Assembly: GCA_019747165.1 (NCBI GenBank)
Contig: JAIERC010000304.1
Span: 1-11,450 of the forward strand
Direction of reading: 5' to 3'
DNA length: 11,450 nt
Source: Sphingomonas sp.
GTDB lineage: Bacteria > Pseudomonadota > Alphaproteobacteria > Sphingomonadales > Sphingomonadaceae
Shown here piece by piece: positions 1 through 6,379 of the stretch. Numbering within the stretch: position 1 is the first letter of the stretch; every line of letters starts with the position of its first letter. Both the position numbers and the translations under genes were made by a program. The notes below the pieces were generated by a model. It was not told the origin of the DNA and did not search any database. It saw only the letters and a program-made list of their open reading frames with translations.

Positions 1-1049
1 GAGCTGGTCGGTCGGCATCGTCTACATTGCGTATGATACCGCGCTGCTGATCTTCACGGGCACCAAGACCTGGCAGCTGATGCGCCCCGCGCCTGTGCCC
101 GCCCAGACCACCGCCACGCACCGCCCCACGCTCGGCGTGATCATCGCCGCGCATAATGAAGCGGGCGTGCTTGGCATTACGATCGACACGCTCGCGCAGC
201 AAAGCGACCCGCCTGATCTGATCCTCATCGCCGATGATGGTTCCAGCGACGATACTCCCGCCGAGCTTCTGCGCCTCTACGGTCTTACTCCACCAGCGCT
301 CGGCCAGATCAGCGATCCCGCCCCCGGCCTGCCCTCGCTCCGCTGGCTGCGCGTGCCGCATGGCGGCAAGGCGCGCGCGCTCAACCAGGCGATCCAACTG
401 CTCGATACCGATGTCGTCCTGACGGTCGATGCCGATACCCTGCTCGACCCGCACGCCCTCGCCGCGATGCGCGGTGCTTTCACGGCTGAGCCCGCGCTCG
501 TCGCCGCCACTGGCGTCCTCACCCCGATTTGCGGCCCCTCGCTGTCGGGGCGGATCTTCCAGTGGTTCCAGACCTATGAATATGTCCGCAATTTCCTGTC
601 GCCGCTGGTTCGGCGGCTATCTGCAGACGCAATATTGGAACCGCGACATGATCGGCAACCCGCGCTTCGGGTCGCTTGGCACCGCGCAGATGCCGGTCAA
701 GACGCTCGATACGCTCCAGCCAATCTACGGCATCGCCGCCTTCATCATCCTGGCGGTGCTGGTGCTGTCCGGCAAATTCATGCTCGCCTGGCCGATCCTG
801 CTGGTGATGATCGCCAAGATCATCTTCGATCTCGCCTACCACCTCTGGTCGCTCAGCCTCTACGCCCGCTGGACCGGGCAGAAGGAAGGCCTGGGCCTGG
901 GCTGGGCGATAATCGCCGCCATCCTCGAGCCTTTCACCTTCCAGCTCCTGCGCCACGCCGGCGCGACCTGGGGCTGGTGGATGGTGCTGACAGGCCGCGA
1001 GACCTGGGGGCGGCAGAAGCGGACGGCGATTGAGGGCGTGGGGCGGTAG
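1..1049 (+). pseudogene. GT2 family membrane glycosyltransferase, 5'-partial and internally deleted
   Basis: The reading frame is open from the left edge (frame starting at base 2), so the true start lies outside; the first ATG in view (80) follows a hydrophobic segment encoded at about 17-60 and is unlikely to be the start. The first part shows a GT-A fold of family GT2: strand VIIAAHNE, the DDGS nucleotide-binding motif and the DxD motif in VDADT. At about base 602 the frame jumps. Up to YVRNFLS it is frame 2; from RWFGGYLQTQYW (603 on) the gene continues in frame 3 to the stop at 1047-1049, with two C-terminal membrane segments (about 720-870). In relatives roughly 90-100 residues separate these two points, carrying the catalytic ED base and the Q of QxxRW; both are absent. 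I infer an out-of-frame deletion, perhaps at short tcgc repeats. Intact, it would resemble processive BcsA/PgaC-like polysaccharide synthases. An assembly error cannot be excluded. Confidence 0.85.
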
Positions 1050-1074
1050 GGTGATTGGCAAATTTAGTGCCGCT

Positions 1075-1969
1075 TCATTCCCACGGCAGCGCGCGGTAGA
1101 AGCTTTCGACGATATCGAAGCAACTTTGGAAATCTGGCAGCTCCTCGAGCTCCAGCCCGAGTGTATCCCAATCCTTCGCGGCGCGATCCCGGACCTCGTG
1201 ATGCCCTAGCGCCTCGCGATTGGGTTCAATATCGCGAGCGCGGCATTTCTCTTGGAGCAGAGCGAGGAGGTGAGCGCACTCGCCCGCGTCGAGCGCGAAC
1301 TGCTTCAGTAGGCATGCGATGTCATAGACGTCCTGGCGGCGGTTGCGCTTGCGCTTCCGTTGCTGAAGCAGCGCGCGCAATTTTTCAGCAATCAAGTCGA
1401 GCAGCGAATAGGCGCGGACTGTTACGCCCTCGTTGCCGAGGCAAACGACTTGGATGGCATTTACCGGCTCGCGAAAGGCGATGTCCACGTCGAGAACATT
1501 GGTTGCAGTTCCGGCATAGAAGATTCGTTCCTGCGGCGACCCCCGTTTTGCATAACCGACACGGAGTGCAAGGAGCGGGCCGTTCGCTTTAGCGAACATC
1601 TTTGCGCTCGGCTCGTAGCGCGACGATTGGACGTTGCACATCAGATCTGGGTAGCCAAGCTTCGCGGCTGCCCTCGGGAATGCGCTATTCAGCTCGGTCA
1701 TCAGCGCTTCAGCCATTTCCTTGCTCGGTTTGCTGATTGCCGTGAAATCAATATCGCCGGTCTGGCGGGGGCTCTTGTAGACAACCCCCATCAGAATCCC
1801 CCCCTTTGAGAAATATCTCGTTGGCGAATGGTCTTGTCATTGCCAGCGCCGCAAGGAATATCTCGGTGACTTGGCGCTCAAGATGGGCCTGTGGATCGGC
1901 TTTGGCCTTTTCGATCCATTCGCTGATGTCGACGGCGATCTGTGCCGTTACTTCGATGCCATTAGACAT
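1075..1969 (-). pseudogene. abiEii: AbiEii/AbiGii-family nucleotidyltransferase toxin, frameshifted at a G7 run
   Basis: This is the toxin half of an AbiE-type (type IV) toxin-antitoxin pair. AbiEii proteins are DNA polymerase beta-like nucleotidyltransferases, and MenT relatives modify tRNA ends. The N-terminal 55 residues (MSNGIEVTAQ... to EIFLK) start at ATG 1969, which overlaps the abiEi stop by 8 nt. They run in one frame to a run of seven G (minus strand; C at 1798-1804). The rest, from GGILMGVVYKSPRQTGDIDF to ALPWE, lies in the next frame. Removing one G restores about 297 residues, a normal family length, and rebuilds motif I (KGG, then DID). Further family features are in the second part: AEKLRALLQQ and RRQDVYDIACLL, the conserved K and R/D positions. 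As sequenced, translation from 1969 ends after 73 residues at 1748, and the downstream ATG (1791) yields a protein without the GG motif. It may be a pseudogene, a slippage switch or a sequencing error. Confidence 0.82.
1798..1804 (-). repeat. Homopolymer G7 (minus strand) at the abiEii frameshift
   Basis: Seven C on the given strand, preceded on the minus strand by AAA. Six G would keep the frame CTC AAA GGG GGG ATT CTG ATG; seven G breaks it. The run encodes the two glycines of the nucleotidyltransferase motif I, so a one-base change switches the toxin between full length and dead. Tracts of this length are prone to slippage by polymerases, and also to sequencing miscounts. Confidence 0.9.
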
Positions 1970-2876
1970 TGAGCGAAAGCATCCACTTCTCTGAGAATAA
2001 TGGAGCGAACGGCTTGCCGGGGTCGAGTACCCGACTGGACCCGCGTTGGGCGAAGTTGGCCCAAGCAGAGATGCGCGGGTCGGTGATTCCGATATGTTCT
2101 TCCAGGATATAACCCGCACGGACCTTCCAGATATCTCTCTCGGCGCGTGCAACCCGCTCGATAATCTCTTCGAGATACATTGCGGCATGCTCGGTCCAGA
2201 TGTCGAGAACATGCGACATCCCGCCGCTTAGATTGGGGCTGTCAAGTGTGTCGAGAAAGGTCTGGCCGACCGTGGCAATCCGCGACAAGCTGCCCTTGAT
2301 AGGAATTTGATCACTGAAGAATTTGGTTGTGCTGATTGAGATCGGCCGACCGCGAACCTTTTCTGGATGCTTCACCGCTTTGGCAGGTTCGATGTCACAT
2401 TCAGGATCTTCAATTGCGTTGCCATATTGAAGTGCCATCAGTTCGCGAACGAGAGTACGACGGAGCACGGGCGTCGGCTCGGCCAGCAACAGGTGCTCGG
2501 GGCGTCGGTCGGTAAGGCCGTAACGCTGTAGCGCGGATAGGTGCGCAATATGGCAGAACGGGTCAACCGAGCAAATTACGTCCTCGGCGGGCATGTCGGG
2601 CCGGTCAGTCAATCGCCAATGTGAACCGTAATCACGGTCCTGCCGGATAATTCCTTCTCTACGCAACAGGCTGCGTGTTCGTCGAAAAACTTCGCGGCTG
2701 GGCGTCTCGCTCCGCAGATATTTTGCTGTGCCAGACTCGTAGATAACCCATAGTTCTCGAAAGATGTCGTAGTTAGAGACTACAGTCTTTGGTTGATTTG
2801 TAAGAGCTTTAGCCAGCATTTCGGCGACCTGGGTCATCCGCTTGCGTTGCTGGAAGGGGCGCAGCATCTCGGCCAT
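1962..2876 (-). CDS. abiEi: AbiEi-like antitoxin and transcriptional repressor
   Basis: This is a 304-residue protein (from ATG 2876) ending LNV and a TAA that overlaps the toxin start (aATGtcTAAtgg), so the two are translationally coupled. The N-terminal third reads as a winged helix: SNYDIFRELW, then SREVFRRTRSLLRREGIIRQ and a wing around SHWRLTDRP. The middle contains AHLSALQRYGLTDRRPEHLL, the AbiEi core pattern (xHxSALxxxGLT), then GRPISIST and a TFLDTLDSPNLSGG segment like the usual RTLLDLLDxPELCGG. Family members repress their own promoter and neutralise AbiEii without binding it stably. The frame is open further, to an ATG at 2936, but that ATG overlaps a TTGACA box and the added 20 residues are just a translated palindrome, so I place the start at 2876, with an AGGA about 11 nt upstream. 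A later start at 2837 is possible. Base composition is lower in GC than in the flanking genes, suggesting acquisition. Confidence 0.82.
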   Translation of the reverse strand: MAEMLRPFQQRKRMTQVAEMLAKALTNQPKTVVSNYDIFRELWVIYESGTAKYLRSETPSREVFRRTRSLLRREGIIRQDRDYGSHWRLTDRPDMPAEDVICSVDPFCHIAHLSALQRYGLTDRRPEHLLLAEPTPVLRRTLVRELMALQYGNAIEDPECDIEPAKAVKHPEKVRGRPISISTTKFFSDQIPIKGSLSRIATVGQTFLDTLDSPNLSGGMSHVLDIWTEHAAMYLEEIIERVARAERDIWKVRAGYILEEHIGITDPRISAWANFAQRGSSRVLDPGKPFAPLFSEKWMLSLNV

Positions 2877-2881
2877 TTCAA

Positions 2882-2930
2882 ACTGTGTCCTATATGCTAT
2901 GTCCTGAGGACATAGCATATAGGACACAGT
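2882..2930. promoter_or_regulatory. 49-bp perfect palindrome, likely AbiEi operator O1
   Basis: Two 24-nt arms match perfectly around one central base (2906). The core is TATGTCCTGAGGACATA, shared in form with the second palindrome at 2993-3037. It covers the -10 box, the predicted start site and the leader of the abiEi promoter and ends 5 bases before the preferred abiEi ATG. AbiEi proteins are known to bind inverted repeats at their own promoter, so an autorepression operator is the simplest reading. No U-rich tail follows, so it is not a typical terminator. Confidence 0.8.
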
Positions 2931-2941
2931 AGCCATGTCAA
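2914..2941 (-). promoter_or_regulatory. Predicted leftward promoter of abiEi-abiEii
   Basis: TTGACA (2941-2936) and TATGCT (2919-2914) are separated by 16 nt. The expected start of transcription, about 2907, falls at the centre of palindrome O1. The -35 box overlaps the upstream ATG at 2936, which argues against that ATG being used. Predicted by eye from the sigma-70 consensus. Confidence 0.6.
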
Positions 2942-2978
2942 GCTTGCGTCCGCTAGAACTGTCGAGAAGCTAGCTATA

Positions 2979-3007
2979 TTGACAAAGCGCACCAGTAGCA
3001 ATATCAT
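2979..3007 (+). promoter_or_regulatory. Predicted rightward promoter with no visible gene
   Basis: TTGACA (2979-2984) and TATCAT (3002-3007) are separated by 17 nt, a close match to the sigma-70 consensus. The expected start, about 3014, lies at the centre of palindrome O2, exactly mirroring the abiEi promoter. Downstream there is no plus-strand start codon with a convincing gene; transcription would run antisense into the 3' end of mntH. Confidence 0.5.
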
Positions 3008-3037
3008 ATGTCCTTAGGACATATGATATTGCTACTG
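2993..3037. promoter_or_regulatory. 45-bp perfect palindrome, likely second AbiEi operator O2
   Basis: Two 22-nt arms match perfectly around base 3015. The core TATGTCCTTAGGACATA differs from that of O1 only at the central base, while the outer arms differ (CAGTAGCAATATCA against a different sequence in O1). The shared core with divergent flanks suggests selection for binding by one regulator rather than recent duplication. The centres of O1 and O2 are 109 bp apart. Confidence 0.75.
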
Positions 3038-3059
3038 ACGGTAGTGCTCACCTCCCCCC

Positions 3060-4412
3060 TCACAAAAACCCCACCAGCAACAACCCATTCAACCCCACAA
3101 TCACCCCCGTCACGCCCCACGCGGCCACCTTCACCCACACCGGGCTCGCAAACCGGCCCATTACCGCGCGGTCGCTCGTGAACATCACCAGCGGCACCAC
3201 GGCGAAGGGGAGTTGCAGGCTCAGCACCACCTGGCTCAGCACCAGCAGCTCGGTCGCGCCTCGGTCGCCAAGGGCTGCGATGACGGCGACGGCAGGGATG
3301 ATCGCCAGCAGGCGCGTTGCCAGCCGCCGTGCCCAGACCGGGATTTTCAGGTCGAGGAAGCCCTCTGCCACGATTTGCCCGGCCAGCGTCCCCGTCACGG
3401 TCGAATTCTGTCCTGCGGCGAGCAGTGCGACTGCGAACACTACGCTCGCCGCGCCTGCACCCAGCATCGGGCTCAGCAGGGCATAGGCCTGGCCGATTTC
3501 GGCGACGTCGTTGCGCCCCGCGACATGGAAGGTTGCCGCCGCCAGGATGAGGATCGCGGCGTTGATGAACAGCGCCAGCCCCAGCGCGATGCTGCTGTCG
3601 ATTGTCGCCAGCCGGATCGCGTCGCGCTTGGCCGCTTCGTCGGTGTCAAAGGCGCGGGTCTGGACGATTGATGAGTGGAGATACAGGTTATGCGGCATCA
3701 CCGTCGCGCCCAATATGCCAATCGCGATATACAGCATCGCCGGGTCAGTCACGATCCGCGCGGTCGGCACCACCCCGCCGGCAATTGCGGCCAGGTCGGG
3801 CTGCGCGATCCAGAGTTCATAGGCGAAACAGCCGGCGATCACGACCAGCAGCGTGACGATAAACGCCTCCAATAGGCGAAAGCCGTAGTTCTGGAGCATC
3901 AGGATCAGCAGCACGTCGAACGCGGTGATGCCCACGCCCCACAGCAAGGGCAGCCCGAACAACAATTGCAGCGCGATTGCGGTGCCCAGCACCTCGGCGA
4001 GATCACAGGCGATGATGGCAATCTCGCACAGCACCCACAGGCTCAAATTGACGGGGCGCGAATAGCGCGCGCGGCAGGCCTGGGCGAGGTCGAGCCCCGC
4101 TGCGATCCCCAGCCGCGCGGCGAGCGCCTGGAGCAGCATCGCCATCATGTTGGAGATGAGAATGACCGAGAGCAGTTGATAGCCGAACGCCGATCCACCC
4201 GCGATGTCGGTCGCCCAGTTGCCCGGGTCCATATAGCCGACCGCGACCAGATAGCCCGGCCCGCTGAACGCCAGCAGTCGCCGCCAGAAGGGCGCGCCTT
4301 TGGGTATCGCGATCGTGCGATAGCTCTCGCTCAGCGAGGCACGGCGCGTCTCGGCGGCATCGCTGCCGATCATTGCATAGGGATCACCGTCAAAGGGCGG
4401 GGGCGGGGCCAT
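3060..4412 (-). CDS. mntH: Nramp family H+-coupled Mn2+/divalent metal transporter
   Basis: A 450-residue inner-membrane protein with about 11 hydrophobic helices after a roughly 45-residue hydrophilic N-terminus. Helix 1 carries the Nramp signature DPGNW (residues 62-66), whose D and N coordinate the metal. Helix 6 carries MPHN (239-242), including the conserved Met that selects Mn/Fe over Ca. AEVLGTA in helix 3 and QNSTVTGTLAGQ in helix 10 also fit. It imports Mn2+ (and often Fe2+) with protons. It follows leuA by 58 nt in the same direction, so read-through is possible, although the gap contains repeats that could be a control site. No clear Shine-Dalgarno precedes ATG 4412; a start at Met14 (4373) is an alternative. 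The 3' end faces the AbiE block, and a predicted antisense promoter points into it. Confidence 0.93.
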   Translation of the reverse strand: MAPPPPFDGDPYAMIGSDAAETRRASLSESYRTIAIPKGAPFWRRLLAFSGPGYLVAVGYMDPGNWATDIAGGSAFGYQLLSVILISNMMAMLLQALAARLGIAAGLDLAQACRARYSRPVNLSLWVLCEIAIIACDLAEVLGTAIALQLLFGLPLLWGVGITAFDVLLILMLQNYGFRLLEAFIVTLLVVIAGCFAYELWIAQPDLAAIAGGVVPTARIVTDPAMLYIAIGILGATVMPHNLYLHSSIVQTRAFDTDEAAKRDAIRLATIDSSIALGLALFINAAILILAAATFHVAGRNDVAEIGQAYALLSPMLGAGAASVVFAVALLAAGQNSTVTGTLAGQIVAEGFLDLKIPVWARRLATRLLAIIPAVAVIAALGDRGATELLVLSQVVLSLQLPFAVVPLVMFTSDRAVMGRFASPVWVKVAAWGVTGVIVGLNGLLLVGFL

Positions 4413-4420
4413 CAGCGCTT

Positions 4421-4453
4421 ATTGGCGCGCCAATCACGGCGCGTCCAATCAAC
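4421..4453. repeat. Palindrome and tandem repeat upstream of mntH
   Basis: A 14-bp perfect palindrome ATTGGCGCGCCAAT (4421-4434) overlaps an imperfect tandem repeat, GGCGCGCCAATCAC (4424-4437) and GGCGCGTCCAATCAAC (4438-4453). It ends 9-40 bases upstream of the mntH start. It could be a metal-regulator site or a weak hairpin after leuA; it does not match an MntR or Fur box that I recognise. Confidence 0.4.
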
Positions 4454-4470
4454 AGTGCGGTTCTGCCCGA

Positions 4471-6129
4471 TCAGGTGCGATTGGCGGCACTAAGCACGGC
4501 GCGGACGCTGGCGGTGGCAATGTCGCTGTCCAGCCCGACGCCGAACACCGTCCGACCGCTGGCGGTGCGGCATTCGACATAGGCGACCGCCTGGGCATCG
4601 GCGCCATGGCCAATCGCATGCTCGTTATAATCGACGACATCCAGCGCGGGCCCAGTGCTGTCGCTCAGCGCGGCGATAACGCCGGAGATCAGGCCGTTGC
4701 CGCGCCCGGAGATTGACCGGTCTTCGCCGTCTATCGCGACATGGCCAATGAAGACGCGCTGCCCGGCTGCCCCGGTCTCCTCATAATCGCGCAGCACGAA
4801 GCGATCCTTGGCACTGGGCAGATAGGTCGCTTCAAACAACTGCCAGATATCGGCGGCGTTGAGCTCGCGGCTGGCTTCGTCGGCAAGCGCCTGAACATGG
4901 CGGCTGAAATCCGCCTGCAGCCGCTTGGGCAGCTTTAGCCCCTTATCCTGTTCGATCACCCAGGCGACGCCGCCCTTGCCGCTTTGCGAATTGACGCGGA
5001 TCACCGCTTCATAGCTGCGCCCGAGATCGGCCGGATCGATCGGCAAATAGGGGACTTCCCAATAGGCGTCGTTGCGCGCTTCCTGCGCGGCGAAACCCTT
5101 TTTGATCGCGTCCTGATGCGATCCCGAAAACGCCGTGAAAACAAGATCGCCCGCGTAGGGCGTGCGCGGGTGGATCGGGATATGCGTGCAATATTCCACC
5201 GTCTTGACGATCGCGTCGATGTCCGAAAAATCCAATTTTGGATCAACGCCTTGCGTGTACATGTTGAGCGCGACTGTGACCAAATCACAATTGCCGGTGC
5301 GTTCGCCATTGCCGAGCAGACAGCCCTCGACCCGGTCGGCCCCGGCCATCAGGCCAAGTTCCGCCGCAGCGACCCCGGTGCCGCGATCATTATGGGTGTG
5401 CAGCGAGATCACCACGCTGTCGCGATTGGGGATGTTGCGCCCGAACCATTCGATCTGGTCGGCATAGATATTGGGCGTCGCGCATTCGACGGTGGCAGGC
5501 AGGTTGAAGATGATCGGGTGGTCAGGTGTGGGGCGCAGAATGTCCATTACGGCCGCGCATACCTCGACCGAAAAGTCGAGCTCGGCGGTGGAGAAAGTCT
5601 CGGGGCTATACTGGAAATGCCAATCGGTATCGGGCTGGGCGGCGGCGCAATCGCGCAGGATTTTCGCGCCCTCCACCGCGATGCCACGCACCTCGCCGCG
5701 GGTCATGCCGAACACAATCTTGCGCCAGGCTGGGCTGACCGCGTTGTAGAGATGGACGATAGCGCGCGGGGCACCCCGCAGCGATTCAAAGCTCGTCTCA
5801 ATCAGGTCGCGGCGTGCCTGGGTGAGTACCTGGATCGTGACATCGTCTGGGATCCGCCCTTCCGCGACTAGCCCGGAAATAAACCCATATTCGGTCGCGC
5901 CCGCGCTCGGAAAGCCGACCTCGATCTCCTTCATGCCGATTTTGCAGAGCAGATCGAACATCCGCGTCTTCTTCTCGGCATCCATCGGATCGATCAGCGC
6001 CTGGTTGCCATCGCGCAAGTCGGTCGACAGCCAGCGCGGCGCGGCGGTGATGGTGCGGGATGGCCATTGCCGGTCGGTCAGGGTGATTGGCGGGAAGGGG
6101 CGATATTTGGCGGATGGATTGCTGTGCAT
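4471..6129 (-). CDS. leuA: 2-isopropylmalate synthase (long, type 2 form)
   Basis: 552 residues, the usual length of the long LeuA type. It condenses acetyl-CoA with 2-oxoisovalerate, the committed step to leucine, in the cytoplasm. The TIM-barrel catalytic domain carries LRDGNQ (38-43), with the metal-binding Asp and the catalytic Arg. HTHND (244-248) holds the two metal-binding His, followed by GNGERTGN (273-280). The last 120 or so residues form the C-terminal regulatory (LeuA dimer) domain that binds leucine for feedback inhibition. ATG 6129 is preceded by a weak GCGAGA ribosome site, 5 nt away, which can pair with the leucine codons of the upstream leader peptide. It lies downstream of ilvB, ilvN and ilvC on the same strand but has its own leader. 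Confidence 0.96.
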   Translation of the reverse strand: MHSNPSAKYRPFPPITLTDRQWPSRTITAAPRWLSTDLRDGNQALIDPMDAEKKTRMFDLLCKIGMKEIEVGFPSAGATEYGFISGLVAEGRIPDDVTIQVLTQARRDLIETSFESLRGAPRAIVHLYNAVSPAWRKIVFGMTRGEVRGIAVEGAKILRDCAAAQPDTDWHFQYSPETFSTAELDFSVEVCAAVMDILRPTPDHPIIFNLPATVECATPNIYADQIEWFGRNIPNRDSVVISLHTHNDRGTGVAAAELGLMAGADRVEGCLLGNGERTGNCDLVTVALNMYTQGVDPKLDFSDIDAIVKTVEYCTHIPIHPRTPYAGDLVFTAFSGSHQDAIKKGFAAQEARNDAYWEVPYLPIDPADLGRSYEAVIRVNSQSGKGGVAWVIEQDKGLKLPKRLQADFSRHVQALADEASRELNAADIWQLFEATYLPSAKDRFVLRDYEETGAAGQRVFIGHVAIDGEDRSISGRGNGLISGVIAALSDSTGPALDVVDYNEHAIGHGADAQAVAYVECRTASGRTVFGVGLDSDIATASVRAVLSAANRT

Positions 6130-6134
6130 GATGG

Positions 6135-6248
6135 TCTCGCTGGCTGCGGGGTCTGCGGTTCGGGTCGGTCCAGGCCCTTAGGCGGTTGATCGCGCGGGCA
6201 CGGGCGCACGCGATAATGGCGCCTAAGGGCGCGTAAGTCGCAGCGAGA
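6135..6248 (-). promoter_or_regulatory. leuA leader RNA with nested stems, candidate leucine attenuator
   Basis: Three inverted repeats are nested. The outer is 8 bp (6135-6142 with 6241-6248), the middle 11 bp (6174-6184 with 6220-6230) and the inner 8 bp with one G-U pair (6189-6196 with 6207-6214). In the RNA the outer stem joins CUCUCGCUG, Leu codons of the leader peptide, to CAGCGAGA, which holds the leuA ribosome site. The middle stem contains the leader stop codon. No U-run follows any stem, so a transcription terminator is not supported. I infer translational control: a ribosome stalled on Leu codons would keep the leuA site free. Confidence 0.55.
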
Positions 6249-6270
6249 GGAGCAGGGTGCGCTCGGCCAT
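6223..6270 (-). CDS. leuL: Leucine-rich leader peptide of leuA
   Basis: A 15-codon frame encodes MAERTLLLSLRLTRP and ends in TAG. Five of the 15 residues are Leu, including three in a row (CTG CTC CTC). GGGGGAG lies 3 nt before the ATG at 6270. It sits 93 nt upstream of leuA and overlaps the inverted repeats of the leader. This is the layout of leucine attenuator peptides: ribosome speed through the Leu codons reports the charged tRNA-Leu level. The peptide itself probably has no function after synthesis. Confidence 0.72.
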   Translation of the reverse strand: MAERTLLLSLRLTRP

Positions 6271-6344
6271 GATCTCCCCCTAACGCGTCGGCGGGTTGGC
6301 TGTCCAGCCTTGGCCTATGAAAGCGCCGGTTAGCGGCGGTACAG

Positions 6345-6366
6345 CGTCAATAAATCATGCATGATT
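6345..6366 (-). promoter_or_regulatory. Palindrome next to a possible -35 box upstream of the leuA leader
   Basis: A 14-bp perfect palindrome AATCATGCATGATT (6353-6366) lies 2 bp upstream of TTGACG (6350-6345, minus strand) in the 250-base gap between leuA and the glycosyltransferase. No good -10 box stands at normal spacing (GGCGCT), so an activator-dependent promoter is possible, but this is weak. The rest of the gap up to the leader peptide (6271-6344) shows nothing else I can name. Confidence 0.3.
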
Positions 6367-6379
6367 GGGGTTGGCGATG

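Noticed and set aside
603..1033. Continuation of the first glycosyltransferase frame past base 602
   Set aside because: The product becomes Arg/His/Asp-rich and unlike the family, while the next frame carries the true C-terminus with membrane segments.
1075..1791. The 238-residue minus-strand frame as a complete short toxin gene
   Set aside because: It lacks the GG of motif I and the usual N-terminus, both of which are found just upstream in another frame, overlapping the antitoxin stop.
2877..2936. Upstream ATG (2936) as the abiEi start, adding 20 residues
   Set aside because: The ATG overlaps the TTGACA box, lacks a ribosome site, and the extra residues merely translate the operator palindrome.
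2882..3037. The two long palindromes as rho-independent terminators
   Set aside because: They are AT-rich with a 1-nt centre, lack a trailing U-run and lie over promoter boxes at the 5' side of the operon.
4984..5871. 295-codon plus-strand open frame opposite leuA
   Set aside because: It lies wholly within the well-recognised leuA gene on the other strand and its product shows no domain; it is a GC-rich shadow frame.
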